This document shows positions 1-7,557 of a stretch of 64,000 nt of DNA, in pieces. The position numbers and the translations under genes were made by a program. The DNA is from DASRJW01 sp964567755 (lineage in GTDB: Bacteria; Krumholzibacteriota; Krumholzibacteriia; G020349025). The stretch is from positions 1 through 64,000 of the forward strand of contig CAZMNW010000053.1 in assembly GCA_964567755.1 (NCBI GenBank). The letters are read 5' to 3'. A model generated the notes under the pieces. It was not told the DNA's origin. It made no database searches and was given only the letters and a program-made list of their open reading frames with translations. Within the stretch, counting starts at the first letter, position 1. Every line of letters begins with the position of its first letter.

Positions 1-41
1 AACGCGCACACGGCGGCTTCGCACTCATCAACAACACCTGA
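1..41 (+). CDS. possible 3' end of a gene entering from the left
   Basis: In the third forward frame the first bases read RAHGGFALINNT and then TGA at 39-41. Only about a dozen codons are visible, so no family can be named. The reading rests only on the frame being open to the edge and ending in a plausible C-terminus; the other forward frames are also open here, so this is a weak call. Confidence 0.2.
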   Translation, partial: RAHGGFALINNT

Positions 42-65
42 TTCCCATTCCCGTACCCGCGCCCC

Positions 66-875
66 CTATACAAGCGCCGGAACGGGAACCGGAATCACCG
101 GCCATGTCGATAATTCGACGGAAGACCGTGAGCGGCAACAGTTGCTCCAGGTCACGATCGCGCCACCTACACCATCGGGTGCGATCTGGGGATCGCCGTA
201 GCCGAAAAGGGAGGGGCCGAGGATTTGGCCATTGGTGGGCCAGGATGGATCCACCACCCCTGTGGCAAGCACACGCTGGGCATAGATTTTCCACTGAGGA
301 TAGGTTCGGCGGTCTAACCACGCCACGATCGCACCGCCTGCGAGGTCAGAAACGATCTGCGGTTTCCCCTGGTCCCAGGTCACGTCGCAGAGAGCAACGC
401 CGTCGACGGGCCAAGCCACCACTCCCGAGGCCAGCACGTGCTGAGCGTAGATATCGGCGTTGTCAACGCTCGTCCCGCTGCGCTGGTCCTGCCATGTGAC
501 GATGGCGCCGCCCGCGCCGTCGGAGACCATCTGAGGATTTGACTGCAAGCCGTTCGCGCTGCAAACGGCACGTCCGTTGGTGGGCCAGTCGGGATCCACG
601 GCGCCCGAAGCCACCACGTGCTGTGCGTAGATGTCGTCGTCACTCAAGATCGCGCTGCGTTGGTCCCCCCACGTCACGATAGCGCCGCCCGCCCCATCGG
701 AGATGATCTGGGAAGCCAACTGGTTGCCTGTCGCGGTGCTGAGAGGCACGCCGTTCGGCTGCCACTGCGCGTTGGCATCGGAAGGGGTTAGAGCGCTATA
801 GAAAAGTACAATCCAGACGAGCGCAGGCAGCGCGCTTCGGGGTCGGTCAGCATGAGTATCGTCGGGCACTCTCAC
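66..875 (-). pseudogene. truncated secreted repeat protein (GGAIVTW/DIYAQ repeats)
   Basis: A 269-residue frame with a signal peptide (hydrophobic ALVWIVLFYSAL, likely cleavage after DANA). About four repeats of roughly 50 residues follow, each with SDGAGGAIVTWxDxRS, DIYAQHVxASG and DPxWPTNGxxxC. I have seen this repeat family in long secreted proteins of FCB-like bacteria; no biochemical function is known to me. The pattern breaks inside a repeat near position 160 (AIVTWSN followed by unrelated residues and a stop). The C-terminal repeats and the expected sorting domain are missing, so I call it a 3'-truncated gene. The start is a GTG at 875; no convincing ribosome binding site separates it from a GTG two codons later. 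Confidence 0.6.
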
Positions 876-1273
876 GTCGACCTACCTTCGCGCAGAAGGC
901 TACAACACTGGTCCCGTCGGCGTCACCAGTTCTTTGTGAGATGTAGAAGATACGCTCGGGAGATCTCTCGGTCAATCCAATTGGCTGCTTACTGTGAGGC
1001 CGTGAAGGCGTAGGCACCCGCCGCGACAGCTTTGACCTCCGCACCTGAATAGCATGGATGGCGCGCCTCTTTCTAACCCGCTGAGTGCGGCTGACTCACA
1101 CCCATTTGCTGGAGCTGCTGACCACGACCTCCGTAAAACTACCGAACCTCAAGAAAACCGCGACCAGCGATCTTTTCATCATGCCCCGCTAGTCACTTGA
1201 CACCCCCAGGCTACCAGCCTCCCTAGGCCGAGAGTAGACTCAAGCCATCGCATTTCAGCCAGGAGGGACGTCC
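876..1273. other. intergenic, nothing recognised
   Basis: About 400 bp between the divergent secreted-protein gene and the AGIF-type gene. No convincing coding frame, RNA or repeat was seen. The AGGAGGG at 1261-1267 is the ribosome binding site of the gene at 1274. Promoters for both flanking genes presumably lie here, but I could not pick boxes with confidence. Confidence 0.4.
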
Positions 1274-1837
1274 ATGCGGGCCAAGCAGTTTTTCTACGTG
1301 TGTGCGGGGATTCTGATGCTCGTAATCGCCTACCAGGTGATGGCACCAACTGCACGTAGCAACACAACTCCGCTCGCTTCATCCTGTAGCCCGGAAGGTT
1401 TCGTAGATGAAGAGGGACAGTTATACGGCGCAACCGGCGATCCCTGGCCACCGCCAACGACCTTTGTTCCAACAGGTAGAATCCAGACGACGGCGAAGAT
1501 CGTTGCCCTTCGAAAGATCAACCTACTGAATAATGGCGGTACTTTCGCTGTTGCTGAGAACGGCGACATACTCCGTCCAGGCCCAAATGGTCCATTCCGA
1601 AACGACTGGCGAGTTGAGGCGAACATCTTCGGCGCAAATAGACCCCCGGGTGATCGAATAGTCGACGTAAACTCCGAGAACTCCAGCGGAGCCTGCGCCA
1701 TAACGGCTCAAGGCAACGCGTATGACACCGGCGACATTTTCAATTGGCGCTACCTCGGCAACATCTTCGGCGGCACCGTCCAGGTCGAAGGCACCTCGAT
1801 CACCGACGTGAAGACGAAGTTCCGGGAGGAGGACTAG
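1274..1837 (+). CDS. exported protein with AGIF-type N-terminus
   Basis: 187 residues. The N-terminus (MRAKQFFYVCAGILMLVIAY, then QVMAPTA) is a short positive region plus one hydrophobic segment, read as a signal peptide or anchor. The rest has a repeated pattern around GGTFAVAENGDILRPG and GACAITAQGNAYDTG, each followed by WR and NIFG. This suggests a small repeat, possibly beta-propeller-like fold with two visible blades. No family was recognised. The start is well supported by AGGAGGG 7 bp upstream. The same N-terminal module occurs at 4444 and 23125. Its stop (1835-1837) is one base from the ATG of the next frame, suggesting a two-gene operon. Function unknown. Confidence 0.7.
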   Translation: MRAKQFFYVCAGILMLVIAYQVMAPTARSNTTPLASSCSPEGFVDEEGQLYGATGDPWPPPTTFVPTGRIQTTAKIVALRKINLLNNGGTFAVAENGDILRPGPNGPFRNDWRVEANIFGANRPPGDRIVDVNSENSSGACAITAQGNAYDTGDIFNWRYLGNIFGGTVQVEGTSITDVKTKFREED

Positions 1838-1838
1838 G

Positions 1839-2114
1839 ATGCATTGGCATCGTCTCGTCATTGCCATTCTGTTGACCGGACTCGCCATAACCATGAATCT
1901 GTCCTTCTGTTCCTGGGACCGAAGATCTTTTACAGACAGGCCATGGAGCGAATGGCGCTACGCTGTGGATCCCATGGCCGAAATTTGGGCTATGGACATG
2001 GTGAGATGGACTGAGCGACGGACAGAGAACATGCGAACGACGACGTCACCGAGCAGACGCGCCCAGTCCTCGAATGGCCGGTTCGAAGAGATAATTGTCG
2101 AGGTTTTTTCGTAG
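1839..2114 (+). pseudogene. small exported protein disrupted by the IS21 element
   Basis: The frame begins one base after the upstream stop and encodes a hydrophobic leader (MHWHRLVIAILLTGLAITMN) and then PWSEWRYAVDPMAEIW. The first about 65 codons look like a genuine exported partner of the 1274 gene. From about 2038 the frame runs antisense into istB, so its last residues are meaningless. The natural C-terminus was lost when the IS copy landed here or when the IS end was deleted. Function unknown. Confidence 0.45.
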
Positions 2115-2686
2115 CGACTCATGATGACATCAGCGAGTTCGTCACCGGCATGCGTGGGCAGCTTGCGCAGGAACAGGTCGTCGATGAGCAGCAGATCGGT
2201 GGCCTTGAATTGTGCGCGGAGTTTTCGGATCTCGCCGAGTTCGCGCGCTTCGGTGATGTCTTCGATGAGCTGGTGCGCTTCACGGTAGAGGACCTTGTAG
2301 CCACGATTGACAGCGAGCGTTGCGAGCGCCTTGGCGACGTGGCTCTTGCCGGTTCCGGGCGGACCGATGAAGAGCACGTCTTCTCTGGCGTCGACGAATT
2401 TGAGGGTTGCGAGTTCGAGGACATCGCGTTTGGGAAGACGTGGGTTGTAGCTCCAGTCGAAGTCCTTGAAGTCCTTTCGCTCCGGTAGCCCCGAGAGCGT
2501 GTGGCGACGATCGAGCAGGCGCGATCGCCGGCGGTCCAATTCGTCCTGCACGAGCCAGGAGAAAGCTTCGACGAAGTCCATCTCGTGGCTGGTGACCTGG
2601 AGTGCACGCGCTTGCAGTGTTGCGGTCATGCCCGACAGGCGCAAGCTGCGTAGGGCGCGCTCGAGCTCAGTGATCGACATGGACAT
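1958..2686 (-). pseudogene. istB: IS21 helper ATPase IstB, C-terminally truncated
   Basis: AAA+ ATPase that helps the IS21 transposase choose and bind target DNA. Visible: N-terminal IstB helix region (ITELERALRSLRLSGM), Walker A GPPGTGKS, Walker B LLLIDDL, and the SNRPFEDWARLLGDV block. In intact IstB this block is followed by an alpha-helical end carrying LDRxLHH and a basic ITGxSYR-like motif. Here it changes after about residue 216 to unrelated sequence read from the neighbouring gene. The ATG at 2686 has AGGAGG about 6 bp upstream and overlaps the end of istA by 20 bp, the usual coupled layout. Loss of the C-terminal end very probably inactivates it. Confidence 0.85.
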
Positions 2687-4253
2687 CGGGATCCTCCTGG
2701 GTTTGAGAGTTCGTCTCCCAAAACGTCTGGTACTCGGCGAGTTCACGGATGGCCGGGCCCGACTGGGTGAGTGCGGGCCCGGTCGTGGCGGATGCAGCTT
2801 TGAGCCTTCGCTCCAGCGCGCGCTTGACGGCAGCGTAGGAGACGCAATGAGATTGGAGTAGAAGCTCACACACTGCCTCCACATCGGTGCGCGGATAGGT
2901 GCGCGTCAGATTGGCAAGGCCATAGATTGCCCGCTGTCCAGGGCGGCCCATGCGAGCGAAGATCTCGCGGGCGAAGGCCGCCGTGCAGGGGCCGATGGCG
3001 TCGGTGCGCGAAAGCAAGCGTGCGGTCTCGCGCGAGGGATTGAAGAGGCGATCGCTGCCTTCGATCGTGAAGCTGCCCTTGCGAAGCGACTTTTTGTGGC
3101 GGCGAAGGACTTGGCCGTCGAGACCGAGGATCTCGATCTCGCGCTCGTAGATTCGCAGCGTGACGACGGTGTGAGGGGCAGCGGGAAGCGCGGCGTAGTA
3201 GGAGCCCTTGACCTGGACGAGCCCCGCGTCATCGACGGTGCGCACGTCCTGCTTGAAGTAGCGGAATCCATGGTCCGGCAGCGGTTTCAGATGCGGCTGT
3301 TCTTCGCGAAACATCTCGAGCACCTGCCGCTTCTTGCGACCATGAATGCGCGGCGCTGCCCAGCGCTCCTCCCAATGCGCGAGCCAGGTGTTCTGCGCCT
3401 CGATCGAATCGAATCGCCGCCCCTTGAGCGCAGTCGCCTGCGTATGCTGGATGGCGTTCTCGACGGTTCCCTTGCGATTCGGGTCTCGCACACGGCACGG
3501 ATCGGCAACGACCCCGTAGTGCGCGAGCATGGCGGCGTACACGCTGTTCAATTCCGGCTCGTACAGGTCCGGTCGGATCACGCCTTCCTTTAGGTTGTCG
3601 AGCACCGTGTACTGTGGGCAGCCGCCAAACGCACGAAACGCTTGCTCGTGCAGTTGCGCCCAGACCTGCTGATCGGTCTTCCACACCGTCTTGCGAAAAC
3701 TCTTGCCGGAGTACTTGAGCGTCATCACGAAGAGGTACGGCCGCTTGTATCGCCCGGGCTTGGACTGCGTGAGCGCTCCTTGCCCGTAATCCACCTGCGC
3801 TTCTTCGCCGGGCAAATACTCCAGCACGTCGAAACGCTCCGGCTCTCGCCGCCGCAGGTGCGCTACGAAGCGTTTCACTGAATTGTATCGGTGACTGAAT
3901 CCGTGGCCCTCGACCAGGTCCTGGTAGATGCTGACCGCGTTGCGCCCCAGCTGGACCTGCTGCTCGATCCACGCCCGGTGCGCCTCGCACGCCGACGGCG
4001 TCGGTCGCGAAGCGCTCTGCACCCCTGGTGCCGGGGCTGCCAAAAACCCCTCGTCTCCCGGTGGCCGGGGTGGGGGAATTTGACCGACCTGGCTCGCAGA
4101 GCCGGTGGCCACCCCGGGGGAATTTGCCGCCTGCGCGTGGCGCCGGATTGTCTTGCGATCCACCCCCGTGCGACGCGAAATCTCCCGCTGCGACGCACCG
4201 CCCGCTTGCAACGTCTTTATCGTGATGCGCTTATGTGACTTCAGGACGTTCAC
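2667..4253 (-). CDS. istA: IS21-family transposase IstA
   Basis: DDE transposase, 528 residues, the normal size for IstA. An HTH_38/Hin-type helix-turn-helix sits at residues 11-40 (GASQREISRRTGVDRKTIRR). The rve integrase core carries the catalytic triad: Asp in AQVDYGQG, Asp in TVLDNLKEGV and Glu in KGTVENAIQ. A beta-barrel-like tail follows with GSYYAALP. Start is GTG at 4253 with GGAGG four bases upstream. The Pro/Gly-rich linker at residues 45-75 is unusual and contains DNA resembling the IS terminal repeats (see findings). The gene itself looks intact. Confidence 0.92.
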   Translation of the reverse strand: MNVLKSHKRITIKTLQAGGASQREISRRTGVDRKTIRRHAQAANSPGVATGSASQVGQIPPPRPPGDEGFLAAPAPGVQSASRPTPSACEAHRAWIEQQVQLGRNAVSIYQDLVEGHGFSHRYNSVKRFVAHLRRREPERFDVLEYLPGEEAQVDYGQGALTQSKPGRYKRPYLFVMTLKYSGKSFRKTVWKTDQQVWAQLHEQAFRAFGGCPQYTVLDNLKEGVIRPDLYEPELNSVYAAMLAHYGVVADPCRVRDPNRKGTVENAIQHTQATALKGRRFDSIEAQNTWLAHWEERWAAPRIHGRKKRQVLEMFREEQPHLKPLPDHGFRYFKQDVRTVDDAGLVQVKGSYYAALPAAPHTVVTLRIYEREIEILGLDGQVLRRHKKSLRKGSFTIEGSDRLFNPSRETARLLSRTDAIGPCTAAFAREIFARMGRPGQRAIYGLANLTRTYPRTDVEAVCELLLQSHCVSYAAVKRALERRLKAASATTGPALTQSGPAIRELAEYQTFWETNSQTQEDPDVHVDH

Positions 4254-4346
4254 CCTTCCTCCCTCGCGATTGAATCGCGCGGGAGAGTACGTCCTTGTCG
4301 GCTGCAGGCCTGGCGACGCGCTCAGGCGCCTCTACGCGGCCTCAAG

Positions 4347-4392
4347 GTGGAGGAATTTGAGGTGGCCACGAGTGGAGGAGTTTGGGTGGCCG
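4347..4392. repeat. terminal repeats of the IS21 element (istA side)
   Basis: Two near-identical 21-bp units, GTGGAGGAATTTGAGGTGGC at 4347 and GTGGAGGAGTTTGGGTGGCC at 4372, spaced 25 bp apart. IS21 elements carry multiple direct repeats at their ends as transposase binding sites. Their position upstream of istA fits that role. Confidence 0.7.
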
Positions 4393-4443
4393 CCGGGGGG
4401 CAGTTTCTGTCGCTTTTGGATTTAGCGCAAAAAGGAGTAAGCC

Positions 4444-4542
4444 GTGACCACGAAGAGCTTCTTCTACGCGAGCGCCGGGATCTTCCTCCTGGTCGCCGCG
4501 TACACCGATGGGCGCCCAATTCGCCACAGCGACAGCGGCTGA
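4444..4542 (+). pseudogene. remnant of an AGIF-type exported protein gene
   Basis: GTG at 4444 preceded by AAAGGAG with ideal spacing. It encodes MTTKSFFYASAGIFLLVAAY, then TDGRPIRHSDSG and a stop: 32 residues. The leader is nearly the same as at 1274 and 23125, but the mature protein is missing. Two readings are possible: a gene cut off after its leader by rearrangement next to the IS, or a tiny intact peptide. I favour a remnant because the other copies continue into long mature regions. Confidence 0.55.
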
Positions 4543-4648
4543 CTCGGGAATCGTTGTCGCTTTCGCGCGCTAGTCGTCGAGCGCCGGCCTTCCGGATAAA
4601 GAGCTCCCAATCTGTCATCAGCGATACTTCCCCTTGACCGAAAAAACA

Positions 4649-4677
4649 CCTCGAGACTTGAAACGGAGATCTCGAGG
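4649..4677 (-). terminator. possible rho-independent terminator (minus strand)
   Basis: Perfect 8-bp inverted repeat CCTCGAGA/TCTCGAGG with a 13-base loop. On the minus strand it is followed by TGTTTTTT (the A-run at 4641-4646). No minus-strand gene obviously needs it; it could shield istA from transcription arising to its right. Weak call. Confidence 0.35.
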
Positions 4678-4764
4678 GGCCCCGTCACCGCTTGGATCCC
4701 AGCCTGCTTCCTGCTAGAATCCTAAGGCATTCTCTCAGAATCACACGCACAGGGTGCGGAGGCC

Positions 4765-7251
4765 ATGGCGCTGAGACGGCTCGCGGCCTTTTTACTCCTG
4801 GTCCATCTCTTTGCTGTCAGCGTGGCTGCTGCCTCAGACATCCGGTTTGACGTTGCCCCACGCTATGCAGCCGGGCGTGGCGCTATTGGACTCGCCCTCG
4901 GCGATTTCAACGGTGATAGCGCCATGGACGTAGCTGTGGTCAATGGCGTCGACAACACGGTTGCCATCCTCTTCAACCTGGGAGATGGCACATTGGCTCC
5001 AGCGGTTTATTACTCCACCACGGCCGGGCCCATAGCTGTGGCTTCAGGCGATCTGAACGGCGACGGCTTCCCTGATCTTGCGGTAACCCATTACAGCCCT
5101 GGTTTTGTATCAGTCTTTTTAAATGACACGACTGGGCAATTCCCAAGTAGTACTGATTACTCGCTCAACTCACGAAGCTCAACTGTAGCCATCGCCGATC
5201 TTACCGGCGATGGCATCGCTGATATTGTGGCAGGCTCGAATAACTATTCAGGCGGACAAGATTCCAACGGAACAGTATCTGTCTTTGTCAACCTTGGGGA
5301 TGCCGTCTTCTCACCCCGGGTCGATTTCGGTGTCCTTGGTGAGCCATTGCATATCGCCGTCGCCGATCTTGAAAGCAACGGCACTCAAGACATTGTTGCT
5401 TCTACGTCTATTAGCACGGTCGTACTCCGCAACCTCGGCAATGGTGTTTTTTCGGAAGCTGAAGAGTACCACTTTGGTGGATACGCGGCGAGCGTGGGAG
5501 ACTTCACTGGCGATGGAAGACCGGACCTAGCCGTGATCCAGTGGTACGAGCCTGGGCAGCTCTGGGTTTTGAGCGACCGCGGAGATGGAATTTTCGAGTA
5601 CTTTTCCAATCATGACGCGGGGATCTACCCAAGTTCAATAATCTGCGCCGACATGAACGGCGATCTTCGTCCAGATCTCGCCGTCGCAAGTGCACAGAAT
5701 TTCGTAACCATCCTGACCACTACAGCAGGAACCCCTGCCTTAGGACCACCCGCACGTTATGGAACTGGGCAATACACTCGCTGTGTTGCGACCGCTGATC
5801 TTAACGCGGATTCGTACCCAGATCTCGTCGTCGCTAACGAGTCCGGGCGAAGCATCAATGTGCTGCGCAATCTTGGTGACGGGACGTTCGCCGCCAGGCA
5901 CGATTATAGACTTCCCGCCGGGAGTATTTTCCTTGCCGCATCCAATCTAGACTCCGACGGCTTCCCCGATCTCGTCACAGCAACTTTTGGTTATCAGCGG
6001 ATCCTCGTCGTATGGAACTCCCATCGCGGGACCTTTCCCAAGCGAACATTCCTGGAACTCTCTCCAGTCTCTCCATCGGACGTGGCACTTGCAGACTTTG
6101 ATCTCGACACGGATACAGACATCGCAGCGATTGGAAACGATGACAACGGCAGAGTTGTCATTCTCACCAACGTCGCTTCTCGTTCGTTCTCTCAACAGTA
6201 CTCGTATATTTCCGACCTTTGGCCCCGAGATATTGCGACGGCCGATCTCGATAAAGACTCGTATCCGGATCTCATAGTTTCAATATCAGGTGACTATTGC
6301 AATCTGTCACAGACTAGCAAGCTGTCGATTTTTCCAAATCTCGACGGGCAAGGATTCGGCCCGAAGGTGGACCATTACTTGAGATCCGGGTTGTTCACTT
6401 CGATTGTCGCCCTGGACTTCGACGGCGATACCTGGGTAGACATCGCAGTAAGCGGTGGGGAGTGTAACGTAGACGGATTCATCGCCATAGTTCCGAATCT
6501 TGGTGACGGCTCCCTTGGTTTGCCGCAGGAATTCCCAGTCGGAGTACTTCCGCAGTGGCTGGTCTCTGGTGACTTCAACAACGATGGCAAGCCTGACTTC
6601 GCAACCAGCGAGCCCACGACTTCAACGGTATCAGTTCATCTGAACTCGGGCATGGGTTCACTTCTGCCGCCGACGAACTATCAAGGCGGAATCCAACTCA
6701 GGGATCTCGAGGTCACTGATTTCGATAGGGATGGGTTTGCCGACATAGCTGCCTTGGACGAGGATGGGTCCTCCGTTTTTCTTTTTAAAAACTTGGGCGA
6801 TGGGAATTTTTTGGCCCTCGATTCTCTTGACGTCGGTTCGGAACCTGAGGCTTTTGTCTCTGCGGATTTCAACCTGGATTCGTACCCTGATCTCGTCACC
6901 GGTAATAGGTACGGTATTTCAGTTCTCCGCAATCGCACGGGGGCCCCAACCGACGTCTTCCAACCGATCACAGGAACATTGCCTACCTTATCCGTCTGGC
7001 CAAACCCAGTAAGGTCAAGTGCACAGATCAGGTACGGCCTGCCAAGCAAAGGTGAGATTTCTATTTCAGTTTACGACGTGCGGGGTAGGATCGTCCGTAT
7101 CCTGGGTCACAACAATGGGTTTTCCGGATCACATGTCCTGAGTTGGGATGGATTCGACAGCGGTGGCCACTTAGTCCCGCGCGGGACGTACTTTGTTACG
7201 TTGAATGATGGAGTCCGTTCAGCAAGCCGCAAGATCGTGGTTGTGCGTTGA
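4765..7251 (+). CDS. secreted FG-GAP/VCBS repeat protein with C-terminal sorting domain
   Basis: 828 residues. Signal peptide (LAAFLLLVHLFAVSVAAA). Then about twelve FG-GAP/VCBS repeats of roughly 55 residues, each with a calcium-loop-like motif such as DFNGDSAMDVAVVN or DLNGDGFPDLAV and a closing NLGDGTF/L. Such repeats form a beta-propeller resembling integrin alpha chains. The last about 85 residues are a FlgD-like/Por-type module (SVWPNPVRSSAQIRYGLP, VYDVRGRIVRIL, SWDGFDSGG, RKIVVVR), taken as a sorting signal for the outer surface. GGAGG precedes the ATG with only two bases between, so initiation may be weak. Codon and base use appear less GC-rich than in flanking genes, hinting at transfer. 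Role: cell-surface adhesion or structure, inferred. Confidence 0.88.
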   Translation: MALRRLAAFLLLVHLFAVSVAAASDIRFDVAPRYAAGRGAIGLALGDFNGDSAMDVAVVNGVDNTVAILFNLGDGTLAPAVYYSTTAGPIAVASGDLNGDGFPDLAVTHYSPGFVSVFLNDTTGQFPSSTDYSLNSRSSTVAIADLTGDGIADIVAGSNNYSGGQDSNGTVSVFVNLGDAVFSPRVDFGVLGEPLHIAVADLESNGTQDIVASTSISTVVLRNLGNGVFSEAEEYHFGGYAASVGDFTGDGRPDLAVIQWYEPGQLWVLSDRGDGIFEYFSNHDAGIYPSSIICADMNGDLRPDLAVASAQNFVTILTTTAGTPALGPPARYGTGQYTRCVATADLNADSYPDLVVANESGRSINVLRNLGDGTFAARHDYRLPAGSIFLAASNLDSDGFPDLVTATFGYQRILVVWNSHRGTFPKRTFLELSPVSPSDVALADFDLDTDTDIAAIGNDDNGRVVILTNVASRSFSQQYSYISDLWPRDIATADLDKDSYPDLIVSISGDYCNLSQTSKLSIFPNLDGQGFGPKVDHYLRSGLFTSIVALDFDGDTWVDIAVSGGECNVDGFIAIVPNLGDGSLGLPQEFPVGVLPQWLVSGDFNNDGKPDFATSEPTTSTVSVHLNSGMGSLLPPTNYQGGIQLRDLEVTDFDRDGFADIAALDEDGSSVFLFKNLGDGNFLALDSLDVGSEPEAFVSADFNLDSYPDLVTGNRYGISVLRNRTGAPTDVFQPITGTLPTLSVWPNPVRSSAQIRYGLPSKGEISISVYDVRGRIVRILGHNNGFSGSHVLSWDGFDSGGHLVPRGTYFVTLNDGVRSASRKIVVVR

Positions 7252-7557
7252 ACTTCTTTTTAGGCGACGCCAAGACCCAATCCCCCGGCTGTGGGCCGAT
7301 CGGCAGCCAGGAGTTCCGATCCGGCGTTCCCCCAGATACGGCCTGCGGCCCACAACCGTGCCGTTCGTTGAGAGAATGGAACAGGTTGGCTATTCATATG
7401 GGTGACCTGCCCCGCAACGGAATGTGGCGCCTCCCACTACCCATTTGGGGCCCCGGCACCCTAACGGCCGACCTTGCCGTTCCCGCCTCCCTGACCTACG
7501 ATGTCCAGCCGACACCACTACTTTGTGAGGCAGCTTGTGGGAGCCGATCGCGGCCAA
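7252..7557. other. intergenic leader of the kinase gene
   Basis: About 300 bp with no convincing gene. A 9-bp inverted repeat (TGTGGGCCG at 7290-7298, CGGCCCACA at 7346-7354) brackets a 47-base loop, of unknown meaning. In-frame codons from 7501 would add 19 residues to the kinase, but the family normally starts close to the SHYRLVEK motif, so I leave them out. Confidence 0.4.

Larger units (their letters stand above)
2038..4400 (-). mobile_element. IS21-family insertion sequence, istB end deleted
   Basis: The two-gene istA-istB layout, the 20-bp gene overlap and the terminal repeats at the istA side identify an IS21-family element. The istA-side end lies near 4400, after two copies of a 21-bp terminal repeat. 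On the other side IstB loses its conserved C-terminus at about 2038 and sequence continues into the small exported gene, so the istB-side terminus is gone. The copy is probably immobile by itself. The exact right boundary is uncertain because no clean target duplication can be read when one end is missing. Confidence 0.75.
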
